Positions 1 to 9,558 of a stretch of 11,609 nucleotides of DNA are shown one piece after another. A model generated the notes under the pieces. It worked only from the letters and a program-made list of their open reading frames with translations, made no database searches and was not told where the DNA came from. The position numbers and the translations under genes are program-made. Positions within the stretch are counted from its first letter, which is position 1. Every line of letters begins with the position of its first letter. The DNA is from Myxococcota bacterium (GTDB lineage Bacteria > Myxococcota > Polyangia > GCA-2747355 > JAKLHH01), in the NCBI GenBank assembly GCA_022710245.1, contig JAKLHH010000120.1:1-11609 (forward strand), read 5' to 3'.

Positions 1-60
1 CCCGGCTTCTGCCCCGTCTGCCTCGCGGACACCATGGTCGAGGTCGCGCGCCCCGGCTGA
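1..60 (+). CDS. C-terminal tail of an unidentified protein (5' truncated)
   Basis: Frame 1 is open from the window edge to a TGA at 58-60 and gives the last 19 residues of a protein that begins upstream. The tail contains a Cys-Pro-Val-Cys pair (residues 4-7 of the visible part), which could bind metal or form a disulfide, followed by an unremarkable end. Nothing here identifies the family. It is called coding because it runs uninterrupted from the edge and is followed by a 72-bp gap and a ribosome site for the next same-strand gene. A chance open frame of this length is possible. Confidence 0.4.
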   Translation, partial: PGFCPVCLADTMVEVARPG

Positions 61-122
61 GTCGCGACAATCGCCTTGCACCCGCCGCCGCACCTGCCCA
101 TAACACCCAGACCCACTCTCCT

Positions 123-126
123 GGAG
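123..126 (+). promoter_or_regulatory. Ribosome binding site that fixes the receiver start
   Basis: GGAG lies six bases before the ATG at 133. The alternative TTG at 76 has no comparable purine motif and would add 19 proline-rich residues outside the receiver fold. Confidence 0.55.
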
Positions 127-132
127 CGGTTG

Positions 133-543
133 ATGCGGGTGCTCCTGATCGACGACGATCCCCTCCTCCTCCGGTCGATCGCTCGCGCCCTCAGGGTCGC
201 CGGCATCGACGCCGTCACCGCCCTCAGCTGGCCGGAGGTGACCGCCGCGCTCGCCGGTCCGTCGGCGCTGGACGCCGTGGTCGCGAAGCTCGGGCTGCGC
301 GGCTGGGGCGCGGGGGGGGAGGCGGTGCTGCAGGAGGTACGCGCGCGTCGCCCGCGCTGCGCGCGGCTGCTGGTCGGCAGCTGCGCCGAGGACGACCCCC
401 GCGTCGTCGTCGCGCTCGCGACCGGGCTCGCCCACCGCTTCGTGGCCGAGCCCTGGTCCCACCAGGGGCTCGCAGCAGCGATCGGCGAAGCTGCCGCGAT
501 CAGCTCTCACGGGGATCGACGGACGCGTCACGACGCCGCCTGA
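133..543 (+). CDS. Stand-alone receiver-like (pseudo-receiver) protein lacking the phospho-acceptor Asp
   Basis: This 136-residue protein is a single CheY-like receiver fold with no output domain. The ATG at 133 is preferred over the upstream TTG at 76 because GGAG (123-126) lies six bases ahead of it and the first beta strand (MRVLLIDDD) starts there directly. The acidic cluster D7-D8-D9 matches the metal-binding pocket. The position 44 residues after D8, where CheY has its phospho-accepting Asp, is Lys52 (in VVAKLGL). The switch Thr/Ser is present as Ser83 (LLVGS). The conserved Lys of the usual F-x-x-K-P motif is Glu106 (HRFVAEPW). The H-R-F-x-x-x-P-W ending resembles receivers of the YRFLTKPW type. 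Standard Asp phosphorylation is therefore not expected; it more likely acts as a constitutive or ligand-gated binding module. Its partner is unknown. It converges on the membrane protein gene downstream with a 36-bp gap. Confidence 0.8.
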   Translation: MRVLLIDDDPLLLRSIARALRVAGIDAVTALSWPEVTAALAGPSALDAVVAKLGLRGWGAGGEAVLQEVRARRPRCARLLVGSCAEDDPRVVVALATGLAHRFVAEPWSHQGLAAAIGEAAAISSHGDRRTRHDAA

Positions 544-562
544 CCCCACAGCTCGCCTGGGG
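544..562. terminator. Weak hairpin between convergent genes
   Basis: CCCCA (544-548) and TGGGG (558-562) can pair as a five-base stem around a nine-base loop, in the 36-bp gap between the convergent receiver and membrane-protein genes. There is no T-run on either side, so it is at best a weak bidirectional terminator and could be chance in GC-rich DNA. Confidence 0.2.
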
Positions 563-579
563 CTGGCCTGGGTTGATGG

Positions 580-2949
580 TCAGCGCAGCCGCAGGAGCCG
601 GTACTGCGCCAGCTCTCGCCACGACGTCGGCGGCTTGCCGAGGTGGACCCGGGCGTGGTCCAGCTTGGCGCTGGCCTCGAGGGCGGTGCCCGGCGCTCCG
701 CCGAGGACGCCGATCGCCGCGAACCCTCCCTCCGCGTCCATCTCCTCGCCGGTGACGCCGAACCGCGCGAGCGCCTCGCGGCCGCCGCGCAGGAGGTTGC
801 GCGTCGGGTCACCACGCGCGGCAAAGGCGACCAGGCTGCCCGCCGGGAAGCAGCGCAGGTAGCGGTCGAGCTCGCGGTACATGGAGAGGTAGAGGATGGT
901 GTCGAAGCCCCGCGCTCCGAGGAGCTTGCCCGTCGACGGCTCGACGACCGCCACGTTGAGCCCGCGCCAGCTCGGCGCCACCCGCTTGTCGTCGAGGTAG
1001 ATCTCGGCGAAGAGCCCCGCCGAGGGGCCGCCGCTGATCGCCGCCAGATCCGCCCGTGAGCAGACCCGCTTGCCGCCGCTGACCAGACAGCGTTCGTCCT
1101 CGGGCACCTGCGGCAGCTCGTGGATCAGATCCACGCGGTTGATGCCACGCACGACCCAGCTCCTGGGGATGTCGTAGGCCATCAGGGACCACTCGTCGTG
1201 CGGGAGCGGCCGGGTGCCCAGCGACTTGCCGTTGAAGCGCACCTCGAGGCGGGTGCCGGCATGCGCCGCGCGGCCGCCGAGCGTGAGCTGGACCCCGCCC
1301 GGGCGGTTGAGCGGGAGGAAGATGTGCGCGCGAGGCTGGCGCAGCGGGGCGTAGCGGATCCCCTCCGCGTTGCGGATCGGGTAGCCGAAGGCCTCGGAGA
1401 GGTTGTGCCGGAAGCGCAGGTCGCCGAAGTCGAGGGTCGCGTTCATGTACGGCTTCGCGGCCGGGTTCGCCTGCGGGTGTGCCTCGCCGAGGAGGTAGCT
1501 CCCGTCGATGCGGTCGTAGACCCTGGGCGAGCCGCCGCGACGGATCGAGAAGTTGAGGCTGGCCGGGAGCGAGAGCGGGTTGCCGATGGTGTTGTAGACG
1601 CGCTCCATCGCCCCGTGGGTCACGGTCATGTAGAGACCCTCGGTGGAGCGCACGTAGTACCAGTCGAGGTTCTTCTGCGCGAACGAGGAGACCCACTGCA
1701 GGTTGAAGGTGATGAAGGCGAGGATGACGATCGCTGTCACCCAGGCGATGCTCCGCGCGGCGTTCCGCAGCAGCCGCTCGCGGACGCCACGCAGGACCGC
1801 GGCGAGCCCGAAGGTGAAGAGCGGCATCGAGCAGGTGTAGCGGCGCGCCGAGAAGCCCCAGCCCCACCAGTCGTAGGCCGCGCCGTTGACGACGAGGACG
1901 CCGAGGAAGACGAGGAGCAGCGGTCCGCCGACGGCCGGCCGGCGCCGCACGCCGGCGAAGAGACCGATGAGCGCGAAGAGCATCAGCGGCGCCATGGTGA
2001 GGAGGCCGTTGCGCGGCGAGAAGAGCGTCTCGGCCCAGGCGTTCTCGCCCCAGACCATGAAGCTCTCTCCCTGCGGGATGAGGAGCAGGCGGCCGTAGAG
2101 GACGCGCCAGGCGATGAGCTGGGGCGTGAACACTAGGATCGCGGCGAGGCCGCCGGCGAGCGGGGCGGCGAGCGCGCGGAGGATTCGCCCGGCGCGGCTC
2201 CCGCCGGCCTCCTCGCGGCGCGCGGCGGCGCGGAGCTGCCTCCCGGCCTCGAAGAGCGGGAGCAGCAGGAAGGCGATCGCCGCCGTCCGCACCAGCACCA
2301 CCAGGCCGGCCGCCGCGCCGAAGAGGATCCAGCGGCGCAGCGTCCAGGACTCGCGCCAGCGTAGCCAGAGCAGGATCATCAGCGAGGTCGCCATGGCGGC
2401 CTGGGCGTGCGAGTACGAGGCCCACATCAGGCAGTAGAACGGCAGCGGGCCGGCGAGGCCCGCGCCCAGCGTGGGCCAGAGCGCGTGCTCGCGGCCGAAG
2501 AGCTGCCGCGCGATCAGGTAGCAGAAGAGCAGCGCGAGCCAACCGTAGAAGAGCGTCCCCCAGAGGGTGATGCTCTGGTGAAACGGTGAGAGCCCGTCCA
2601 GGGACAGCGGGTAGCCCAGCGCGACCCCCAGGCGCGCGAGCCCGCAGGCGGCGAGGAAGAAGGGCGACCAGAGCACGGCGGGCCCCACCCCGAAGATGTT
2701 CCGGGCGCGGCCCGTCGAGGTGTAGCCAAAGTCGAAGGGGTTCCCCCAGTCACGGTACTCGTTGGAGAAGTCGAGGTCGCCGTCCATCTGCAGCGAGCGC
2801 AGGTAGACGTAGTAGTAGAAGCCGTCGAGCTCCGCGATCCCGCCCGTGTAGCCGTTCGAGTTGCGCACGCCGAAGTACGCGCTGGTGGCGATGACGAGCA
2901 GGGCGAAGAGGACGATCAGGTTGCGGTCGCGGGGGAGGTGCAGTCGCAT
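580..2949 (-). CDS. GT-C-type polytopic membrane protein with beta-sandwich and ILEI/FAM3-like C-terminal domains
   Basis: This 789-residue protein has three parts. Residues 1-430 hold about ten hydrophobic segments (for example 11-28, 88-108, 128-147, 160-196, 206-234, 258-281, 313-334, 341-358, 373-388, 401-420). An early loop carries the motif L-D-G-F-Y-Y-Y (41-47) and D-G-D-L-D-F-S-N-E-Y (56-65), as in GT-C lipid-sugar-dependent glycosyltransferases, where acidic residues in the first outer loop are catalytic. S-P-R-N-G-L-L (311-317) also recurs in such proteins. Residues about 490-612 look like a beta-sandwich of carbohydrate-binding type (LEVRFNGKSLGTRPL, then RGINRVDLI). Residues about 640-775 closely resemble the ILEI/FAM3 domain: R-G-L-N-V-A-V-V (662-669), G-F-D-T (681-684), and an I-G-V-L-G-G-A-P-G end. 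The likely role is transfer of a sugar to an envelope acceptor; donor and acceptor are unknown. The ATG at 2949 lacks a good Shine-Dalgarno but follows a promoter-like element. Confidence 0.8.
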   Translation of the reverse strand: MRLHLPRDRNLIVLFALLVIATSAYFGVRNSNGYTGGIAELDGFYYYVYLRSLQMDGDLDFSNEYRDWGNPFDFGYTSTGRARNIFGVGPAVLWSPFFLAACGLARLGVALGYPLSLDGLSPFHQSITLWGTLFYGWLALLFCYLIARQLFGREHALWPTLGAGLAGPLPFYCLMWASYSHAQAAMATSLMILLWLRWRESWTLRRWILFGAAAGLVVLVRTAAIAFLLLPLFEAGRQLRAAARREEAGGSRAGRILRALAAPLAGGLAAILVFTPQLIAWRVLYGRLLLIPQGESFMVWGENAWAETLFSPRNGLLTMAPLMLFALIGLFAGVRRRPAVGGPLLLVFLGVLVVNGAAYDWWGWGFSARRYTCSMPLFTFGLAAVLRGVRERLLRNAARSIAWVTAIVILAFITFNLQWVSSFAQKNLDWYYVRSTEGLYMTVTHGAMERVYNTIGNPLSLPASLNFSIRRGGSPRVYDRIDGSYLLGEAHPQANPAAKPYMNATLDFGDLRFRHNLSEAFGYPIRNAEGIRYAPLRQPRAHIFLPLNRPGGVQLTLGGRAAHAGTRLEVRFNGKSLGTRPLPHDEWSLMAYDIPRSWVVRGINRVDLIHELPQVPEDERCLVSGGKRVCSRADLAAISGGPSAGLFAEIYLDDKRVAPSWRGLNVAVVEPSTGKLLGARGFDTILYLSMYRELDRYLRCFPAGSLVAFAARGDPTRNLLRGGREALARFGVTGEEMDAEGGFAAIGVLGGAPGTALEASAKLDHARVHLGKPPTSWRELAQYRLLRLR

Positions 2950-2968
2950 TCAGGTACGGCCCGGTCGA

Positions 2969-2997
2969 ACCCTAGTCCGGGGCGCGTTCGGCGTCAA
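2969..2997 (-). promoter_or_regulatory. Candidate sigma-70-type promoter for the GT-C gene
   Basis: Read on the minus strand, TTGACG (2997-2992) is followed after exactly 17 bases by TAGGGT (2974-2969), about 20 bases before the ATG at 2949. The -35 box matches consensus at five of six positions; the -10 box only at T1, A2 and T6. The leader would be very short, which fits the missing Shine-Dalgarno. It suggests this gene can be transcribed apart from the genes upstream. Confidence 0.3.
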
Positions 2998-3006
2998 TCA
3001 GGCTAA

Positions 3007-3153
3007 TCATCCCAGCCTGTAGCGGCTCCACGCGAGCGCGAGCACGCCCGCGGCGAGGAGCAGCGCGAGCGCGCAGGAGACCAGGAGCCAGCTCCGCGGC
3101 CAGAGGCGCAGCGCGGCGTCGGAGCTGGAGGGCAGGGTGCGGGCGGATGTCAT
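3007..3153 (-). CDS. Possible 48-residue single-helix membrane protein
   Basis: This short frame encodes a polar N-terminus (about 18 residues), then one strongly hydrophobic helix (residues about 20-42, SWLLVSCALALLLAAGVLAL) and a short basic tail (SRYRLG). The ATG at 3153 is chosen because GGAG on the minus strand lies six bases before it; an ATG two codons upstream (3159) directly abuts that GGAG. The frame is open further upstream to 3345, but that extension is Pro/Arg-rich and overlaps the treS end. It lies between the trehalose synthase fusion and the GT-C gene, all on the same strand, 57 bases before the latter. No family is recognised. It could be a small accessory membrane subunit or a chance frame; the ribosome site and clean helix favour a gene. 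Confidence 0.45.
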   Translation of the reverse strand: MTSARTLPSSSDAALRLWPRSWLLVSCALALLLAAGVLALAWSRYRLG

Positions 3154-3210
3154 GGTCATCTCCGAAGGGCGTCTCCGTGGTCTCGCCCTGCTTGGACGAC
3201 ACAGCCTGGG

Positions 3211-3299
3211 CGAATGGGTAGGGGGGGGAGAGAATGGACGCGGGCGGGCGAGCAGGACAAGGCGCGGGAGGAAGGACGCGGCGAGGGAGGAGGGGCGAC
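3211..3299 (-). terminator. C-rich, G-poor transcript segment after treS; candidate Rho-dependent termination region
   Basis: Immediately after the treS stop codon the minus-strand transcript would be strongly C-rich and G-poor: by my count about 51 C and 14 G in 89 bases, including a run of eight C (complement of the G run at 3221-3228). Such C-over-G bubbles are the hallmark of Rho loading sites. No intrinsic hairpin with a U-tract is visible. On the + strand the same stretch is a purine-rich, G-run-rich tract that could also form a G-quadruplex. Confidence 0.3.
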
Positions 3300-6644
<3,345 letters not shown>

Positions 6645-6666
6645 CGCCCACGCTGCCGAGGGCGTT

Positions 6667-6695
6667 AGTATGCGGGCTGACAGCGAGCAGGTCCA
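6667..6695 (-). promoter_or_regulatory. treS: Candidate sigma-70-type promoter for treS
   Basis: On the minus strand TGGACC (6695-6690) and CATACT (6672-6667) are separated by exactly 17 bases, and the -10 box ends 22 bases before the ATG at 6644. Each box matches consensus at four of six positions. The spot is one of the few AT-containing stretches in the gap. Confidence 0.3.
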
Positions 6696-6718
6696 GTCCG
6701 CGGGACCCGGGCGCACCT

Positions 6719-6768
6719 TCTCGCCCGCGCGTCCGTGACGGAGGGCGCCGGACCGGTGGCGGGCGAGA
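6719..6768. repeat. 10-bp perfect inverted repeat between the CARDB gene and treS
   Basis: TCTCGCCCGC (6719-6728) and its exact reverse complement GCGGGCGAGA (6759-6768) flank a 30-base spacer. The spacer itself contains TCCGT-G-ACGGA (6732-6742), so a branched stem-loop can be drawn. It starts 36 bases after the CARDB stop codon and lies upstream of the candidate treS promoter. No T-run follows on either strand, so it is not a standard intrinsic terminator; it may be a transcript-stabilising 3' structure or an operator. Confidence 0.4.
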
Positions 6769-6804
6769 GCGGCCCAGGGTCGGTGGCCGGAGCGAGGAGA
6801 CCGG

Positions 6805-9120
6805 TCAGTCGCGACGGCGGGTGCGTCCGAGGACCGCCAGTCCGAGGAGCAGCGCGAGCAGCGGCCCGGGGCCGGCCGCGGGCGAGCCCTCGAGGGAGCA
6901 GCCGCCTCCCGGAGGCGTGCTGGCCGAGCCGCCGTCCTTCTTCGCGGGCTGGGTGTCCCAGGCGCCGGTGTCCTTCTTCGGGCCGGAGTCGGCGACGCCC
7001 GCGTCGCTGCCGCTGCCGCCGATGGTGTAGGCCTTCGAGGTCCCGTTGTTCGCCTCGTCGGACTCGGTCACCCCGCAGCCGGTATCGGCCATCGCCCAGG
7101 CGGTGTACGAGCCCGCGGTCACCGCGCTCCGGGTCCAGGTCTTGGTGACCTCCGCACCGACCGCGAGGGAGGAGATCACCTCGCTCGCGTCGGGGGAGAC
7201 GCCGCAGGCCGGCGCCGAGGAGCGGTCGTGGAAGAGGCCGAGGGTGAACTGATCGGCGGCGGCGGTGCCGCTGTTCTTCACGGTGGCCGCGTAGGTCACG
7301 TTGCTCCCCTGGGTCGTCACCACGAGCTCCGTGACGGTGAGGTCCGGCTTGTTGGGCGAGGCGATCGTGTAGGGGTCGGAGTCGGTGTTGTTGTTCTCGT
7401 CGAGCTCGGTCACCGCGGTCCCGGAGTCCGCCTTGACCCAGGCCGTGTAGCTCCCCGGAGCGACCACGCGCGTGTGGCTCACTGCCTTGCACGCGCCACC
7501 GGCGAGCCCGGCGACCGCCACGGTGGCGTTCGGATTGCCAGTCGCTGCGGTGGCGTTGAAGTAGATGCCCACCTGGAAGGTCGTGGTGGTGGCGAGGCCC
7601 CCGTTGCAGACGGTGGCCCTGTACTCGACGCTGTTCCCCGTCACCGCGGCCTTGAAGGCGCTGACGTAGAGGTCCGGCTTGTCGGGCGCCACGGCGTAGC
7701 TCGCGCTCCGCGAGTTGTTCGTCTCGAGGCTCTCGGCGATCAGGCAGCCCGGGTCGGCCACCGCGTAGGCGGTGAAGGTGCCGGCGCCGGAGACGGTGGC
7801 GGTGTGGCTCAGCTCGGCTGTGCACTGACCGGCGGCGAGACCCATGATGTCGGGCCAGACGAAGCTCATCGCGGCGGCGCAGCCAGGCGCGCTGTTCGCG
7901 TTCTGGACCAGCCCCACCTTGAAGGCGAGCCCGGTCGTAGCGCCGAGGTTGCAGACCTTGGCCTTGTAGGTGACGTTCGAGCCAGAGACCTGGGCCGAGA
8001 AGGAGTCGAGCTTGAGGTCAGGCTTGCCCATCGCGTAGGCCTTCGACTTCACGTTGTCGGTCTCGTCACTCTCGGCGGTCGTGCAGGTCGGGTCGGCGAA
8101 CGCCCAGGCCGTGAAGCTCCCGCCGGGTACGGCGATCCGCGTGTGGTTCAGCGTGGTGCAGGAGGTCGGGGCCAGGCCGGCGACGATCGACGAGTAGGAC
8201 TCGCCAGTGGCGCCGCAGGCCGGTGCGGCCGCGCGATCGTACCAGAGGCTCACCTTGAACGACCCGCTGTTCAGGTTGCCCTTGTTGCAGACCTTGAGGG
8301 CGAAGTCGACGCTGGTGCCGGCCGCGGTGGCGGCGACGCTGTCGATGACGACGTTGGTCCCCACCGCGACGACGGCCTGCTTGGTGTTGTTGGTCTCGTC
8401 CGCCTCGCTCACCGTGGCGGCGCGGTCGACGAGCACCCACGAGCTGTACTTCTTCGTCGGCGCTCCGTAGCGCGTGAAGCTCTTGCTGAAGGTCGCGTTG
8501 TAGGCGAGGCCGCTGAAGGTGAAGGTCTGGTCCGGCACGTCCGTGGTGGCGGGGGCGGCGGGGCGGTCGTAGTAGAGCCCCAGCGTCAGCTGCTGGGCGG
8601 CGGCCATGCCAGGGCCGACGTTCTTCACCGTGATGGTATAGGCGATGTCGTTCGTGGTCCCGACAGCGGCTGCGCTGAAGGCGCTGACCACCAGGTCGGG
8701 CCTCACCACGTAATCCGCGGAGCCCACGTCGTCGGCAGGGGCGCTGTCGGTGACGCCGCACGCGCGGGTCCAGGCGGTGTAGGCCCCGATCGCCCAGGTC
8801 TTGGTGCCGGTCAGGGTCAGGCACCCCGAGGCGGGCACCGCGAGGTTCGCGAACGACTGGCAGCTGCCCGCCGTGCACGCCGTCGAGCAGGTCGGGGCGC
8901 TGGCGAGGTTGTAGAAGAGCAGCAGCGACGCGCCGCTCGCCGGGGTCGCGGTGTTGTTACAGATCTTGGCCGTGAACGTCGCGGTGGTATCCACAACTTT
9001 GACGGTCACCGAGCTCTTCAGGTCCGCCGCCGCGGCGCTGGCGGGGACGAGGACCAGCGCCGCGAGCCAGGCGGCTCGAGAGACGCGAGTGAGGGGCCCG
9101 GACGAGAGTCGGTGCAGCAT
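6805..9120 (-). CDS. Secreted surface protein with six CARDB-like repeats and a MYXO-CTERM-like anchor
   Basis: This 771-residue protein has a signal peptide (basic start, hydrophobic 17-26, likely cleavage after the A-S-A-A-A run near residue 31). Six immunoglobulin-like repeats of about 105-115 residues of the CARDB type follow (33-138, 140-253, 255-364, 366-476, 481-585, 591-700). Repeats 3-6 open with a K-P-D-L-type or related strand, and repeats 2-6 end with an acidic D-E-x-N-N-like motif, as in S-E-A-D-E-T-N-N (238-245); the first repeat is divergent. Residues 701-738 form an Asp/Gly/Lys-rich linker. The end is G-G-G-C741, a hydrophobic helix (about 752-764) and R-T-R-R-R-D, the layout of MYXO-CTERM sorting signals. 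It is thus expected to be exported and anchored at the outer surface; adhesion or scaffold roles are guesses from the domain family. The ATG at 9120 follows GGAGG (9129-9125) by four bases. It is divergent from the hybrid kinase gene. Confidence 0.88.
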   Translation of the reverse strand: MLHRLSSGPLTRVSRAAWLAALVLVPASAAAADLKSSVTVKVVDTTATFTAKICNNTATPASGASLLLFYNLASAPTCSTACTAGSCQSFANLAVPASGCLTLTGTKTWAIGAYTAWTRACGVTDSAPADDVGSADYVVRPDLVVSAFSAAAVGTTNDIAYTITVKNVGPGMAAAQQLTLGLYYDRPAAPATTDVPDQTFTFSGLAYNATFSKSFTRYGAPTKKYSSWVLVDRAATVSEADETNNTKQAVVAVGTNVVIDSVAATAAGTSVDFALKVCNKGNLNSGSFKVSLWYDRAAAPACGATGESYSSIVAGLAPTSCTTLNHTRIAVPGGSFTAWAFADPTCTTAESDETDNVKSKAYAMGKPDLKLDSFSAQVSGSNVTYKAKVCNLGATTGLAFKVGLVQNANSAPGCAAAMSFVWPDIMGLAAGQCTAELSHTATVSGAGTFTAYAVADPGCLIAESLETNNSRSASYAVAPDKPDLYVSAFKAAVTGNSVEYRATVCNGGLATTTTFQVGIYFNATAATGNPNATVAVAGLAGGACKAVSHTRVVAPGSYTAWVKADSGTAVTELDENNNTDSDPYTIASPNKPDLTVTELVVTTQGSNVTYAATVKNSGTAAADQFTLGLFHDRSSAPACGVSPDASEVISSLAVGAEVTKTWTRSAVTAGSYTAWAMADTGCGVTESDEANNGTSKAYTIGGSGSDAGVADSGPKKDTGAWDTQPAKKDGGSASTPPGGGCSLEGSPAAGPGPLLALLLGLAVLGRTRRRD
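7021..9024 (-). repeat. Six tandem CARDB-like protein repeats
   Basis: In transcription order the units lie at 9024-8707, 8703-8362, 8358-8029, 8025-7693, 7680-7366 and 7350-7021. Shared landmarks are an N-terminal P-D-L strand, V-T-Y-x-A-x-V-x-N, F-x-V/L-G-L/I-Y/F, S/T-F/Y-T-A-W-x-x-A-D and E-x-D-E-x-N-N. Repeats 1, 3 and 4 carry two matched Cys pairs, repeats 5 and 6 carry one pair each, and repeat 2 has none. The units have clearly diverged from each other, so this is an old expansion, not a recent tandem duplication. Confidence 0.8.
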
Positions 9121-9185
9121 GATACCTCCGGTTCTTGGCGGTCCTGTCTGTGCCGACTGTGCTGCCAGCCGGCGAGGAGAGGAGA

Positions 9186-9201
9186 TGCAGGAGGCTGGCC
9201 A
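9186..9201 (-). promoter_or_regulatory. Weak sigma-54-type promoter candidate for the CARDB gene
   Basis: The minus strand reads TGGCCAGCCTCCTGCA, with the invariant GG and GC separated by ten bases as in -24/-12 promoters. The AC after TGGC and the first T of the TTGC element are missing. It lies 65-80 bases before the ATG at 9120, directly next to two overlapping palindromes. A match of this quality can occur by chance. Confidence 0.2.
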
Positions 9202-9549
9202 CTCTCGACCGAGAGCGCGCTCTAGCAGCGAGCCCGCGAGAATGCTTGCAGCGAGGGCACGCCGGCTCTCGTCCTTCGCGGACGACGGTCTGTCTCATCG
9301 GGTTGACAACCTGTGCGGAAGTGTGCCGCCGCCGGGGTCAGTCGTCTCCAGCGCGACGTCACCGAGCTCCTGGTTCAAGCCGCGCCGAGCTCCCGCGGCC
9401 GGCGCGCCCTTGGAGAGCACAGCCGCGGCGGGAGTCGGGCGCCGTGCAGATCTTGCTGCCGGCGGTGAGCCGGCCGGAGAGGCAAGGGTCCGGCGCATTT
9501 CTGGAGAAGATGAGCTAGAATAGGATCGTCTTGCGCTGGCAGCGGCCGC

Positions 9550-9554
9550 GAGGG
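9550..9554 (+). promoter_or_regulatory. Ribosome binding site of the hybrid kinase
   Basis: GAGGG lies four bases before the ATG at 9559 and supports that start; the protein then has about 30 disordered residues before the first PAS domain. Confidence 0.5.
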
Positions 9555-9558
9555 CCCA

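Larger units (their letters stand above)
9121..9558. other. 438-bp divergent intergenic region with small palindromes
   Basis: No convincing gene is seen here; the open frames that cross it are Arg/Ala-rich, without recognisable motifs. It separates the divergent CARDB and kinase genes and must hold both promoters. Visible elements are: CTCTCG-AC-CGAGAG (9202-9215) overlapping the palindrome GAGCGCGCTC (9213-9222); GGTTG-A-CAACC (9301-9311), which contains TTGACA; GCCGGC-GGTGA-GCCGGC (9458-9474); and a -10-like TAGAAT (9516-9521) ahead of the kinase gene without a good -35. On the minus strand TGGC...TGCA (9201-9186) has the GG-N10-GC spacing of sigma-54 promoters. Confidence 0.5.

Noticed and set aside
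809..2542. Minus-strand frame of 577 codons overlapping the GT-C gene in another frame, and the 338-codon + frame at 1120-2136
   Set aside because: Arg/Pro/Ala-rich shadows. The GT-C frame has coherent membrane helices and domain motifs throughout.
6645..6716. Upstream GTG start for treS (24 extra residues)
   Set aside because: The extension is unlike the family, and the candidate promoter at 6667-6695 lies inside it. The ATG at 6644 fits the usual TreS N-terminus.
7228..9225. Long + strand open frame (665 codons) antisense to the CARDB gene
   Set aside because: Low-complexity Gly/Arg/Val/His composition without a domain. The opposite strand has a signal peptide, repeats, an anchor and a good ribosome site.
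9135..9523. Possible small genes in the divergent intergenic region
   Set aside because: The frames are Arg/Ala/Ser-rich, lack convincing ribosome sites and show no recognisable fold.
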